A stretch of DNA of 64,000 nucleotides from Colwellia sp. PAMC 21821 (GCF_002077175.1 NZ_CP014943.1:2728001-2792000), one strand, 5' to 3'; shown: positions 9,043 through 17,745, counted from the stretch's first letter. Program-made: numbers and translations. Notes: generated from the sequence alone by a model not told the origin.

Positions 9043-10113
9043 TTAGCCAGCCCTAATGACGCCAGTACATAGCATCTGATGCTGACAGCACGGACAAACC
9101 CGTTTTGCTTTGGGTTTGGATGGTGTGATGCTTGGCGGTAAAAGGTGAGTAAACTCGGTTAATAAAAACTGTATCAATAATCGTATTTTCCTAGCGCCCG
9201 AGGATAAGAGACCATAGTCTCGAACACGCTGTAACCCTTTAGGTAATGCATGCTGTAATATCAGCATCAGAAACGTTAAGGTGGGTAGCGTACGTGTTTC
9301 AGTTTTTTTAGTGGTGCTATTTGTATAACGAAAGGTGACGTTTTTATGGTCATGGCTGATAATATCTTTGTCCGCTAATACACCACGATAAAGGTATCTT
9401 GAAAGGTATTTTAACGCAGGCAGACCATAGCCCACCTTTTTACAATGAACGACCCATTGCTTTGGCATGATGTTAATGTCTTTCAGCGATAACTCAGGAT
9501 GTTGGTTAATTGCCTCAAATATGCGAGCTCGCCATACCTTAGCGAGTGCCTTCGCATTAAACAAATAACCCGGCTTGCCTTGCTTCCACTGCTTACGTTT
9601 TGCATCATAACCGCCATTGGGCACTATGATATGTATATGAGGATGCAGCTCACGTCTTCTGCTGTGGGTATGTAAAACACTCGTAAACCCTATTGTCCCT
9701 AACTTATTACGTCGTGCAAAATCTTTTAAGATTGACGCGCTGACACTAAACATTATTTGATATAGGGCTTTAGGTCGCTTGCGAGCTAACGCTCTTAACT
9801 CATAGGGCAAGGTAAAGGTTGTCATGTAATATTGCACAGGTAAGCGTTTTTGTTTTTGTCTTTCAAGCCACGTTGACGTTGTGCTTTGCTGACATTGTGG
9901 GCAGTTTCTATGACCACAAGAAAGCGCTTGGCTCTCATGATGCTCACAAGCTGAGCATGCCCATAATGATTGACCTTGTTGCCCCGTTTTACATGACAGC
10001 ATGGCAAAAATCGCTTGGCGCATATCATGTGATAGTTGACGGCTATACTGAGTTTCAAGGGCTTGATGATGTTGACGTAGTAACGCGATAAAGGTGCTCA
10101 TTTTACCGACCAT
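9043..10113 (-). CDS. IS91-family HUH transposase
   Basis: A 356-aa transposase. It opens with a zinc-binding region (CSACEHHESQALSCGHRNCPQC), then has the HUH motif in ELHPHIHIIVPNGG and the paired tyrosines YLSRY (YxxxY) of the Y2 class. These enzymes move single-stranded DNA by rolling-circle transposition. A second CxxC pair near the C-terminus (CPCCQHQ) may also bind metal. An internal ATG at 10101 is an alternative start. The 5' end overlaps the recombinase stop by up to 16 bp, so the two are probably co-translated. It looks intact. Confidence 0.88.
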   Translation of the reverse strand: MVGKMSTFIALLRQHHQALETQYSRQLSHDMRQAIFAMLSCKTGQQGQSLWACSACEHHESQALSCGHRNCPQCQQSTTSTWLERQKQKRLPVQYYMTTFTLPYELRALARKRPKALYQIMFSVSASILKDFARRNKLGTIGFTSVLHTHSRRRELHPHIHIIVPNGGYDAKRKQWKQGKPGYLFNAKALAKVWRARIFEAINQHPELSLKDINIMPKQWVVHCKKVGYGLPALKYLSRYLYRGVLADKDIISHDHKNVTFRYTNSTTKKTETRTLPTLTFLMLILQHALPKGLQRVRDYGLLSSGARKIRLLIQFLLTEFTHLLPPSITPSKPKAKRVCPCCQHQMLCTGVIRAG

Positions 10114-10985
10114 GTAATGGTCAATTTATCTGTTAATTGATTTACCGCGCGTGACATATCACGTTGTTTAACTTTCGTGAGTTGTGTGTAGCGTGCCGTG
10201 GTGTTGAGACTTGCGTGTCCCAATAGATGCTGTAAAGAGCGTAAATCAAGCCCCTGTTCAAGCAGGTGCGTAGCATAACAATGACGCAGCGAATGTGGGC
10301 TAATGAGTTTTTTAATGTGGCAGTCTTGAAGCACACGTTTTAACGCTTTTTGAACACTGCCTTTATCCATAGGCGTATTCGTTTTTGTATGAGTTCCAGG
10401 AAAAATCAAACGCTCGTGGCGGTGAGTTTTCCAATAATCCCTTAGCGCTAAGAGGGTGAGCTCAGGCAGAGGTACCATGCGGTCTTTTCCTCCTTTGCCA
10501 TCACGAACATGTACCAACATGGTCGATTTATCAATATCGTGTATGGTTAAATTAAGGCCTTCGCTTAAGCGTAACCCCATACTGTAAAGGGTCATAAAAA
10601 ACACTTGGTAGCGAAGTTGCTTGGTTTGATTAATCACATCATCCACTTGCTTGGGTGTTAAAATATCGGGGATGCGTTTTACTTGAGGAGGCTTGACGAT
10701 AGAAAGCCACTCCCATTGTTTATTGAGCGTATAGCGGTAAAAGAATTGCAAACCGTTACGGTCAAGTTTAATGGTACTCCAAGAATGGGTTTGAATGAGG
10801 TTGTTGAAATACAGCTTTAAGTCAGCCGTTGTTAACGTATCAGGTGACTTATCAAAAAAGGCTGTTATACGGCGTACAGCACGGGCATAAGCATCAATAG
10901 TTGAAGGACGTTTACCTTGCAGTCTTAAGTTGATAAGATGTTGTTCATAAAGAAAATTATAGTGTTGCTCTTGTGATGTATTCAT
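10098..10985 (-). CDS. Tyrosine recombinase associated with the IS91-like element
   Basis: A 295-aa site-specific recombinase from ATG 10985. It has an N-terminal SAM-like core-binding domain (about 1-90) and a C-terminal catalytic domain with Arg in GLRLSEG, HSLRH, LGHAS and the nucleophile in TARYTQ. It resembles XerC/D-like accessory integrases found upstream of some IS91-family transposases. The extra domain that marks integron integrases (IntI), between the first Arg and the HxxR box, is absent, so it is not IntI although attC-like sites lie on both sides. It is the first gene of the pair with the transposase. Confidence 0.85.
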   Translation of the reverse strand: MNTSQEQHYNFLYEQHLINLRLQGKRPSTIDAYARAVRRITAFFDKSPDTLTTADLKLYFNNLIQTHSWSTIKLDRNGLQFFYRYTLNKQWEWLSIVKPPQVKRIPDILTPKQVDDVINQTKQLRYQVFFMTLYSMGLRLSEGLNLTIHDIDKSTMLVHVRDGKGGKDRMVPLPELTLLALRDYWKTHRHERLIFPGTHTKTNTPMDKGSVQKALKRVLQDCHIKKLISPHSLRHCYATHLLEQGLDLRSLQHLLGHASLNTTARYTQLTKVKQRDMSRAVNQLTDKLTITWSVK

Positions 10986-11078
10986 GAGGTTATACTCCAA
11001 TAACACACCGTCACAATGACGATGTTATTATTGAGTATGGAAGGTAGTTTCAAAGCTACTCTGCCGCAGAGCGGCTTC

Positions 11079-11176
11079 GTTCAACAAGAACATTAAACGG
11101 AAAATTTACAGTTGGCTGTTTTTCGTTCCTCAAATAATATAGCCAAGTATAATTTCCGCTTATGTAAGCGTTAGTT
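11079..11176 (+). other. attC-like site B
   Basis: The 98-bp site starts with GTTCAAC, an exact RYYYAAC left core, and ends near GTTAGTT, an imperfect right core. The arms pair imperfectly, as attC arms do: ACGGAAAATTTACAGTTGGCT against AGCCAAGTATAATTTCCG, with single unpaired bases. The words TTAAACGGAA and ACAGTTGG are shared with site E at 19284-19383. It follows the IS91-like element and precedes the toxin-antitoxin pair. Confidence 0.6.
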
Positions 11177-11183
11177 ACCCTTT

Positions 11184-11462
11184 CTAATCTTGCGGAAACT
11201 TCTGCTTCTGGTGTAAAACTCGCATAATACGGATGGTTCCATCATCAACACAATAAGAAACGATCATTGATACTTCGGGGATAATTAAGATTCGTCCACG
11301 AAAAATATCTCTTTGAACACCCATTAACGGATGTTCAAGTAAATTTTCAACTTTAGACTCAATTATTTGGTCGGTTTTTTCTGCTGCGCTAGGGTTAAAA
11401 TCAAATAAGAATTCAAATATCTTTTCACGGTCATTCAGTGATTCTTCTTCCCAAAGAATCAT
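11184..11462 (-). CDS. RelE/ParE-family toxin
   Basis: A 92-aa protein of the RelE/ParE superfamily: an N-terminal helix pair (EEESLNDREKIFEFLFDFNPSAAEKTDQIIE), HPLMGVQRD, and the ending IRIMRVLHQKQKFPQ. The HxxQ-type end is common in RelE/YafQ-like mRNA interferases, but ParE-like gyrase toxins share the fold, so the target is uncertain. The start overlaps the antitoxin stop by 4 bp (ATGA). The pair lies between two attC-like sites and points against the cassette direction, which is common for toxin-antitoxin cassettes. Confidence 0.82.
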   Translation of the reverse strand: MILWEEESLNDREKIFEFLFDFNPSAAEKTDQIIESKVENLLEHPLMGVQRDIFRGRILIIPEVSMIVSYCVDDGTIRIMRVLHQKQKFPQD

Positions 11463-11743
11463 CTTTTATCTCTATTACGGATCTTGTTCTTTCTAACTTC
11501 CATCTGGGTTTTAGCTTCATTGTGTTCCATAAAATTAGCTTTACCGCTATCAAATTTATCAAATGCAGCATTTATTTGTTCTGTTAACCACAAATCATGG
11601 GTCATTGTTTTTCGTTGTTCTTCAGCTAAGCCTACGGTAAGCTCTCTACATGCATCGCTTAATGTACGCCCTTGGCTTTCAGCCATTAACTGCGCCAAGC
11701 GTTTAGTTTCTTCATCGACTCTAAATTGTATGCGAGTGTCCAT
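11459..11743 (-). CDS. RelB/DinJ-family antitoxin
   Basis: A 94-aa protein whose N-terminus (MDTRIQFRVDEETKRLAQLMAESQGRTLSDACRELT, read in short motifs) is a ribbon-helix-helix DNA-binding domain of the RelB/DinJ type. The basic, charged C-terminal half would wrap the toxin. It is first in the operon and overlaps the toxin gene by 4 bp. Autorepression through an operator just upstream of 11743 is usual for the family; the sequence there (11744-11800) was not resolved into clear operators. Confidence 0.82.
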   Translation of the reverse strand: MDTRIQFRVDEETKRLAQLMAESQGRTLSDACRELTVGLAEEQRKTMTHDLWLTEQINAAFDKFDSGKANFMEHNEAKTQMEVRKNKIRNRDKR

Positions 11744-11800
11744 AATATATTACCTTAAGTTCATTGTGTACTCACAAATGTTAGCACTAGTATTGCGCAC

Positions 11801-11904
11801 AGGCAATTATAAGTCATTAAAACAGGACAAATAACAGTTGGCTTTTGCTCCTGTGTCGCTGATTTTAGCCAACATATTATTTGCTTCTTAATGAGGTGTT
11901 AGGT
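11801..11904 (+). other. attC-like site C
   Basis: About 100 bp ending in GTTAGGT, an exact GTTRRRY right core. It is plainly homologous to site F at 19694-19804: shared words include TATAAGTCATT, CAGGACAAA, TTTTGCTC and AATGAGG, in the same order. The left core is degenerate (GGCAATTATAAG), so the exact left edge is uncertain. Confidence 0.6.
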
Positions 11905-11915
11905 ACTCAATAAAT

Positions 11916-12839
11916 ATGGTTTTTCCATTTAAAATGTTAAAAAAAATTATAGCTTTCTCTTTGGTTTTTAGTTTCCAAGTGAATGCAGCATTAACTATTA
12001 AAAAATCAGAGCCTAAAGATGATTTAGCTAGCTTTACTGTTACAAATAAAAGCAATCAATCTACTTTTAAAGTTTATTTTAATGATGAATTAGAAGGGCT
12101 AGCGTCTCAATCGCTTATGATTTTAAGTGATATCTATTCCAAGCTAGCATTCAACGCAGGTTTACAGCCGTCAGATATAACATGGGCTGAGGTTGCTTTT
12201 GTGACAGATGAAAAGTACATCCCTCCAAGAAAAAATGGTTCAGTTAGGTGGGCTGTAACCTCTAAAACTTCTGATAAGCTATCGAAAAAAACTATTAAGC
12301 AGCTTTATCTATTTATCGGTCATGAGCAAACACATTCGATTCAAAATGCCTTGTCATGTGAATCACCTCGGTGGTTTGAAGAAGGACAAGCTATGTGGAA
12401 TGAATTGAAGGTGACCAAATATTGGAATGGCCAAATAGCCATTAATGAACGCTCCAGATATGAACTAGCTTACAAAAACCTTAAAGGTGACCTTAACTTG
12501 GAGGGATGGGGAGGTATTAAAGTAAAACAAGAAGCTTATGATAGACAATTAACAGAAGAACAAAAGCAAAAAATGAAAGAAAATCCCAATTATTCACCAC
12601 CTGGGCCATTCAGCTTTGGCCCTGATGATATAATTAGTGATGAATCAAACGCTGAAGCGAGATATTTTTATTCTCTTACTATATTTGAATACCTTGAAAG
12701 TAAATTAGGTATGCATAAGCTTCAGCTCTTTTTTAAGGATGTCTATCAAATGAAGAGTTGTGAGTCAGGTAGTTTGACGAAACACATTAGACAAGAATAT
12801 AAACTTGATATATCCAACTTTTTTGAAAAGAGTACCTAA
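11916..12839 (+). CDS. Secreted HExxH metallopeptidase-like protein in a cassette
   Basis: A 307-aa protein with a signal peptide (about residues 1-24). It carries HEQTH at 136-140, and WFEEGQAMW follows with Glu155/156 as a likely third zinc ligand, so it resembles gluzincin (peptidase MA) proteins. Pro-rich and charged linkers follow at about 205-225. The substrate is unknown; the likely site is periplasmic or extracellular. The start ATG lies 11 bp after attC-like site C, and the stop overlaps ACCTAAC (12834-12840), an attC left core, so the gene fills one cassette. An alternative start is ATG 11934. Confidence 0.72.
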   Translation: MVFPFKMLKKIIAFSLVFSFQVNAALTIKKSEPKDDLASFTVTNKSNQSTFKVYFNDELEGLASQSLMILSDIYSKLAFNAGLQPSDITWAEVAFVTDEKYIPPRKNGSVRWAVTSKTSDKLSKKTIKQLYLFIGHEQTHSIQNALSCESPRWFEEGQAMWNELKVTKYWNGQIAINERSRYELAYKNLKGDLNLEGWGGIKVKQEAYDRQLTEEQKQKMKENPNYSPPGPFSFGPDDIISDESNAEARYFYSLTIFEYLESKLGMHKLQLFFKDVYQMKSCESGSLTKHIRQEYKLDISNFFEKST

Positions 12840-12840
12840 C
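12834..12840 (+). other. Orphan attC left core D
   Basis: ACCTAAC matches RYYYAAC exactly and overlaps the stop of the peptidase-like gene, as attC left cores often do. No matching right arm or GTTRRRY core follows before the photolyase gene ends at 12909, so the site is truncated. It marks the right edge of this cassette set. Confidence 0.4.
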
Positions 12841-12908
12841 GAAAAAATTGATTATGTCTGGCAATTCTGATGTAATTGTACACAATTGAAACGAAGAAAA
12901 AATTAGTG

Positions 12909-14459
12909 CTATATCTCATTTAAATTATTCAACAACTCAGCCGCTTTCTCTCTTATTTCTTGTTTTTGTTCAGGTGCCATTTTATCCCAATTACGAACGG
13001 GAAAACTCATTCGCTGGTTGTTAGAGAACTGGTCGTAATTATGATCAATAAAGTTCCAGTACAAACTATTCAATGGGCATGCATTGGCACCAATTTTTTC
13101 TTTCACGTTATATTGACAGCCTTTACAGTAATCGCTCATTTTATTCACATAGTTACCGCTTGCTGCGTATGGCTTTGTGGCAATCCAACCACCGTCAGCA
13201 AAAAGTGCCATACTGCGGGTATTTGGAAGCTCTACCCATTCAATGGCATCAATGTATATGCCTAAATACCACTCATCTACTTGGTTTGGCGATATTCCTG
13301 CTAGCAGAGCAAAGTTACCGGTGATCATTAAGCGTTGAATGTGGTGTGCATAGGCGTGATCTAGTGATTGTGTTATTGCACTTTTTAAGCACAACATTTT
13401 AGTTTCACCATGCCAAAAGAAGTCAGGTAAGTCTCTTTTAGCAGCTAAAAAGTTTTGCTCGGCGTAATCAGGCATGTTTAACCAATACATACCCCTAACG
13501 TATTCCCGCCAACCTAAAATTTGGCGTATAAAACCTTCAATTTGAGCCAGTGTTATAGCGCCTGCTGATTTTTCATAGGCGTTAAGAGCGGTTTCAATAA
13601 CCTCCTTAGGACTCAACATTTTACAGTTAAGTGAAAAACTCAGCCGTGAATGATATAGACTCCAAGCGTAAGGTGAGGCGATAGTCATCGCATCTTGAAA
13701 ATTACCAAAATTAGCTAATTGATATCGACAAAAAAAGTCTAACAACGACAAGGACTGCTCACGATTGATAGGGTAAGGCACAGTAGAAGATTGCTGACCA
13801 ATAGTAGTAATTTTATGATCTTTTATTCGCTGCAAATATTTACTAGCGTCGTTATCGAAGACCAATGGCTTTGGAATAGCCTTAAGGTCAGACTTTTTAA
13901 ATGACTTCCTATTATTCGCATCAAAATTCCACGCATCACCTTCAGGTTTTGCGCCATTCATCAGAATTGAAAAACGCGTTCGCATATAACGATAAAAGTT
14001 TTCCATTCGCACGTGTGTCGCTTTTTGAAAATGCTCGGGTAACTCTTCAAATGGTAACAAAAAGTGCTCACTATCGACTTCAACAACATTAAGTGAATGT
14101 TGATTTTTCATAGCGTTTAATTGTGCACGTAAACGATATTCATCGGGTCGTTGAAAGGTAAATATTTCGCTGCCATAGTTAGATGTTAAGGCCAGAATCA
14201 GCGCAGGAAGGTCTTGATATTTATCTGTGTCATCTAATGTTAAATAACAAACCTGATGCCCTTCATGTTCAAGATAACGTGCAAAATCAGCCATCGCAGC
14301 AAAAAAAGCCGTTATTTTTTGAATATGGTGTTTAGTGTAGTTAGCCTCTTGATGCAGTTCAGCTATTACATAAACAACATTGTCATCAACATGCTCAAAC
14401 CAACTATGCTTAGCATTTAACTGATCACCCAATAAAAGTCTGAGCTGCTTGGCCTTCAT
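12909..14459 (-). CDS. FeS-type bacterial cryptochrome/photolyase
   Basis: A 516-aa member of the deoxyribodipyrimidine photolyase-related family (FeS-BCP), the group of Agrobacterium PhrB and Rhodobacter CryB, which repairs (6-4) photoproducts or senses light. The family binds FAD, a lumazine antenna and a [4Fe-4S] cluster. Four Cys fit the cluster: C357 (KMLCLKS), C445 and C448 (YCKGC), and C461 (ACPLN); their spacing matches PhrB. The gene heads away from the cassette zone and is last in the minus-strand light cluster. It appears intact. Confidence 0.92.
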   Translation of the reverse strand: MKAKQLRLLLGDQLNAKHSWFEHVDDNVVYVIAELHQEANYTKHHIQKITAFFAAMADFARYLEHEGHQVCYLTLDDTDKYQDLPALILALTSNYGSEIFTFQRPDEYRLRAQLNAMKNQHSLNVVEVDSEHFLLPFEELPEHFQKATHVRMENFYRYMRTRFSILMNGAKPEGDAWNFDANNRKSFKKSDLKAIPKPLVFDNDASKYLQRIKDHKITTIGQQSSTVPYPINREQSLSLLDFFCRYQLANFGNFQDAMTIASPYAWSLYHSRLSFSLNCKMLSPKEVIETALNAYEKSAGAITLAQIEGFIRQILGWREYVRGMYWLNMPDYAEQNFLAAKRDLPDFFWHGETKMLCLKSAITQSLDHAYAHHIQRLMITGNFALLAGISPNQVDEWYLGIYIDAIEWVELPNTRSMALFADGGWIATKPYAASGNYVNKMSDYCKGCQYNVKEKIGANACPLNSLYWNFIDHNYDQFSNNQRMSFPVRNWDKMAPEQKQEIREKAAELLNNLNEI

Positions 14460-14564
14460 AAATCACCCTTATAATATTAATCTACTGTTTCAATTTCTAC
14501 GGAGCTAAACTTAGAACCACTGTTAGCTCAAGGTAGCTCAACTTATCATAACCTCGTCGTACAC

Positions 14565-14717
14565 TTACTTTGCACTATCAGGCTTTAGTTTGTTACGTCT
14601 ACATCGTTCAGAACAATAAAGTACTTGCTCCCAACACCCTTGCCATTTTTTACGCCATATAAAATCTCGTTTACAGGTAAGGCATGATTTAGCTGGTAAG
14701 AATAATTTTTTATGCAT
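14565..14717 (-). CDS. DUF2256 small zinc-ribbon-like protein
   Basis: A 50-aa ORF: MHKKLFLPAKSC..C, then FIWRKKW, and CSERCRR near the end. The four Cys in two CxxC/CxxxC-like pairs suggest one bound metal. This is the DUF2256 pattern, and genes of this family are habitually next to cryptochrome/photolyase genes; the function is unknown. It lies between the FeS photolyase and the broken photolyase on the same strand, 15 bp after the latter, consistent with co-transcription. Confidence 0.8.
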   Translation of the reverse strand: MHKKLFLPAKSCLTCKRDFIWRKKWQGCWEQVLYCSERCRRNKLKPDSAK

Positions 14718-14732
14718 TGATGTTTTCTCCCA

Positions 14733-16319
14733 CTAACCCATCGCTTTTTTGTCTTTTTTGTCTTTTATAAATAGCGATGCTTTACTCGATTTTTTAGTTC
14801 TACGCACATGCTTTGATAAAATACGTTGGCTTTCTTTGCTTGTGTCTATTCGCTTTTGAAAGCTCCACAACAAGTCGCGAGCAATTTTACCAGCTTCATT
14901 TATATCTATCATAGGCAACGGATAATCTACGCCTAATTGGCACTGATAAAGCTGTTGTTCCATAGGCGTTAAATCCCAAGGTGTGTGGATCATTTCATTT
15001 GGTATTTCAGATAAACTCGGCAACCATGTTCTGATAAATGTGCCTTGTGTATCTTTTTCTAATGACTGCTTTACGGGGTTATACACTCGAATAATATTAG
15101 TACCCGTTACCCCTGACTGCATTTGAAATTGTGGATAATGAATACCTGGCTCAAAATCTAAAAATAACTTCGCTAGATGAGTAACACCTAAGCGCCAATC
15201 AAGTAATAAATGGTGACATAGAAAACTAACTAACATTGCTCGCATTCTAAAGTTTATATAGCCAGTTTTTATTAGACATAACATACATGCATCGACTAAC
15301 GGATAGCCGGTTTCACCTTGTTGCCATTTTATTAGTCGTTCTTCAATAGTAAGGCCAAGATGAACTTTAGGATAGGTTAACTCGCTGTAAGCTTTATTAA
15401 CGGGGCGCCATTGCATTTGATGTTCGCTTTCAAATTTTTGTATAAAATGACAATGCCAATGCAAACGAGAAGCCACAGCATCAATAGAGCGTTTCCAGCC
15501 CTTTTCAGTTCTTTTCAATAAAATGCTTTGGTAAAACTGCCGTACACTGATATTTCCCCAAGCTAAATAAGGCGATAAACGTGAACAACTTTTACGACTT
15601 TCATGTGGTTTCGAAATATCATATTGATAGTTTTTTCCACGCTCAGCAAAGAATGATTGCAACATTTTATGTGCCCATGTTTCACCGCCCTTTAGCATAA
15701 ACTTGTTCGGCTGAGTCCATGAAACAGGTAAAATAAATTCGGGCAAGCTCGCTAGTCTTTCAACACTCACTAATCCTGTTGATGATAAAACGGCCTAGCT
15801 CAATTCAGCTTTCATTACTTTTTGCCAATGACTATCCCACTTATTTCTGTTCTTCATACCACGCATTACTGCACCTGTGGCACTTTCAAACCAAGTAATA
15901 TTCTGTGTTTTACACCAACTTTTTACGGCTTTGTCTCGGTTGAAGGTAGATAATAACCCTACTTCTTCATGGCTATATAGATTCGCCACTTTAAAGATTT
16001 TCTGAATTTCATTCAAGCCATCTATTGCATCACCATAGTAAACATAAATCTTAGTGTTAAATGGCGATAGCTGAATGTTGAGGTCTTGAATTGATTGCCA
16101 AATAAACCGCCAATGTCGCTCTTCATAATGAGGATCATCGATTAATAAAGGTTCAAATACGTAATATATAAGTGTTAATCCAGCTTGCGTAGATTCTGCA
16201 AGAGGTTCGTGATCGCTTAGTCTTAAATCACGCTTTAACCAAACAATGTTAACGCTGTCTTTGTGCACATTTTCTTGTAGTTTTTGGGCGCCATTATCTA
16301 TCAGCATGTTAGTTGCCAT
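14733..16319 (-). pseudogene. Photolyase/cryptochrome gene interrupted by one in-frame TAG
   Basis: Two ORFs in the same frame make one photolyase. Upstream (to 15795) is the antenna-binding alpha/beta domain, starting VNIVWLKRDLRLSDHEPL. Downstream (15770-14733) is the FAD-binding domain, with WAHKMLQSFF, SRLSPYLAWGNIS, RLHWHCHF, TGYPLVDACM and MRAMLVSF. They are separated by AGC-TAG-GCC at 15795-15797, and the eight codons that follow the stop remain open. A single point change explains the break. Together they would make about 530 aa. Start codons at 16319 or 16307 fit just after the DASH gene stop. Either a recent pseudogene, an assembly error, or stop readthrough. Confidence 0.8.
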
Positions 16320-17667
16320 TATTATGTTTGGCTTGTACTGGCCAATCTGAGGCATCAACAGAGTCTAGTGTTTGGCAGCTAGAAATTTCGATATTTTCTG
16401 TCCACGCAGCCTGATAGACTCGATCGGGATCAAAAATTTCGCTTTGTTTCTCTATATTAAAATGGCGACCTCCTCTAGGGTCAGCGCCAACACCGGCGAT
16501 ATATTGCCAATTGCCCCAATTAACCGCAGCATCATAATCTATTAAGCGTTCTTCAAACCAAGCGGCACCATATCGCCAATCAATACCTAATTCGTTAACA
16601 AGGTAGCTGGCAACAATTTGGCGACCTCTATTACTTAAATATCCTGTGAGTCGCAGTTCGTTCATACACGCATTGATTAAACTGCTAGGGGTATTTGAAA
16701 AACACCATTTATTAAATCGTTCAGCATAGTAGGTAGTAAGCGGTTTTTGCTCTGAAATGCCTTTAAATTGATACATTTTCGGCCCCACTTTAAAATGAAG
16801 CCATTGAAAGTACTCACGCCATAAAATTTCTAAATACAAACATTCTGTCGAACTATTTTTACCACTGAGTAGCTCGTATTGTTTAATATAATTAACCACT
16901 TGTCGGGCAGATATACAGCCATAACTTAACCAAGCTGATAACTTGCTGCTATTTTCCCATCCGGCTAAGCTATTTCTAACTTGTTTATAATCTGACGGTA
17001 AAGTGGATGCAAAGTACTGTTCAAGATGCTTTAAACCATATTGCTCGCCACCATTAAACTTAGCCCCCTGTTTATTTTCGTTAAATGCGACTACAGGCAA
17101 CCAGTTAGGCTTAAAGTTTGACATTTCAGGCAGTGATTCAAACTTGTTTGGTAAAAATTCAATAGCAGGCTGCAGATCTATCGAACTGGCTTCAGGCAAT
17201 AGTTTTCTAAATTTTGAATAACTCGCAGGAAGATTTTCAAGTTCAAAAGGCAATGATTTCTCGGTGAATAAAGTAAATTGTTCAACCAAATTAAAACTTA
17301 ATTGAGGCAAATTTTCTCTGAGTTGGCTAATCAGTCTATTTTCATAAGTACCTGGTAAGCGAGTCGTAATAAAGTCTGTAATTTGATATTTATCACAAAG
17401 CTGACATAAGGTAGTTAAGCTATCGCCATATACGATATACAATTGCTGACCCATTGCTTTTAATTGTTGCTCAAGGTCATTTAGGCAACTTTGTAAAAAT
17501 TGCCATCTAGCATTACCTAAATGTTTTGATTGAAAGTTACTCGCTTCAAACCACTGTTTATCTACAACATATACGCACAGTAATTTTTCAGCTTGGCTAG
17601 CCAAATTAAGTGCCGCATTGCCATTAATACGCAGATCTTTTGTCACCCAATACAAAGTACGCTTCAT
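16309..17667 (-). CDS. DASH-type cryptochrome/photolyase
   Basis: A 452-aa protein. The N-terminal photolyase domain begins RTLYWVTKDLRINGNAAL. The FAD domain carries SAWLSYGCIS, LEILWREYF, LTGYLSNRGRQIVAS and the DASH signature NWGNWQYIAGVGADPRGGRHFN. DASH proteins repair cyclobutane dimers mainly in single-stranded DNA, and some signal. It is the first gene of the minus-strand cluster and overlaps the next photolyase by a few bases. No catalytic disruption is seen. Confidence 0.92.
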   Translation of the reverse strand: MKRTLYWVTKDLRINGNAALNLASQAEKLLCVYVVDKQWFEASNFQSKHLGNARWQFLQSCLNDLEQQLKAMGQQLYIVYGDSLTTLCQLCDKYQITDFITTRLPGTYENRLISQLRENLPQLSFNLVEQFTLFTEKSLPFELENLPASYSKFRKLLPEASSIDLQPAIEFLPNKFESLPEMSNFKPNWLPVVAFNENKQGAKFNGGEQYGLKHLEQYFASTLPSDYKQVRNSLAGWENSSKLSAWLSYGCISARQVVNYIKQYELLSGKNSSTECLYLEILWREYFQWLHFKVGPKMYQFKGISEQKPLTTYYAERFNKWCFSNTPSSLINACMNELRLTGYLSNRGRQIVASYLVNELGIDWRYGAAWFEERLIDYDAAVNWGNWQYIAGVGADPRGGRHFNIEKQSEIFDPDRVYQAAWTENIEISSCQTLDSVDASDWPVQAKHNNGN

Positions 17668-17745
17668 CGTTCAAGTTCTTAAGCTTAAAAAATTTTATAC
17701 GAGCGAAGTAACAGAAGAGATCATAAAAGGGCGATACAACCCAAT

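Larger units (their letters stand above)
8847..11078 (-). mobile_element. IS91-like element with an accessory tyrosine recombinase
   Basis: It contains an HUH transposase and an upstream tyrosine recombinase, both on the minus strand. The left edge directly follows CAAG (8843-8846), whose complement CTTG is a known IS91 target at the origin end. Subterminal hairpins lie there: 8900-8921 (GCCTTGTAT/ATACAAGGC) and 8935-8959. A further hairpin at 10998-11031 lies upstream of the recombinase near the other end. The right edge is estimated from the start of attC-like site B at 11079. The element thus sits between two attC sites. Confidence 0.6.

Noticed and set aside
10098..10985. Integron integrase IntI for the attC-like sites
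   Set aside because: The IntI-specific insert between the first catalytic Arg and the HxxR box is missing, and the gene is tied to an IS91-like transposase.
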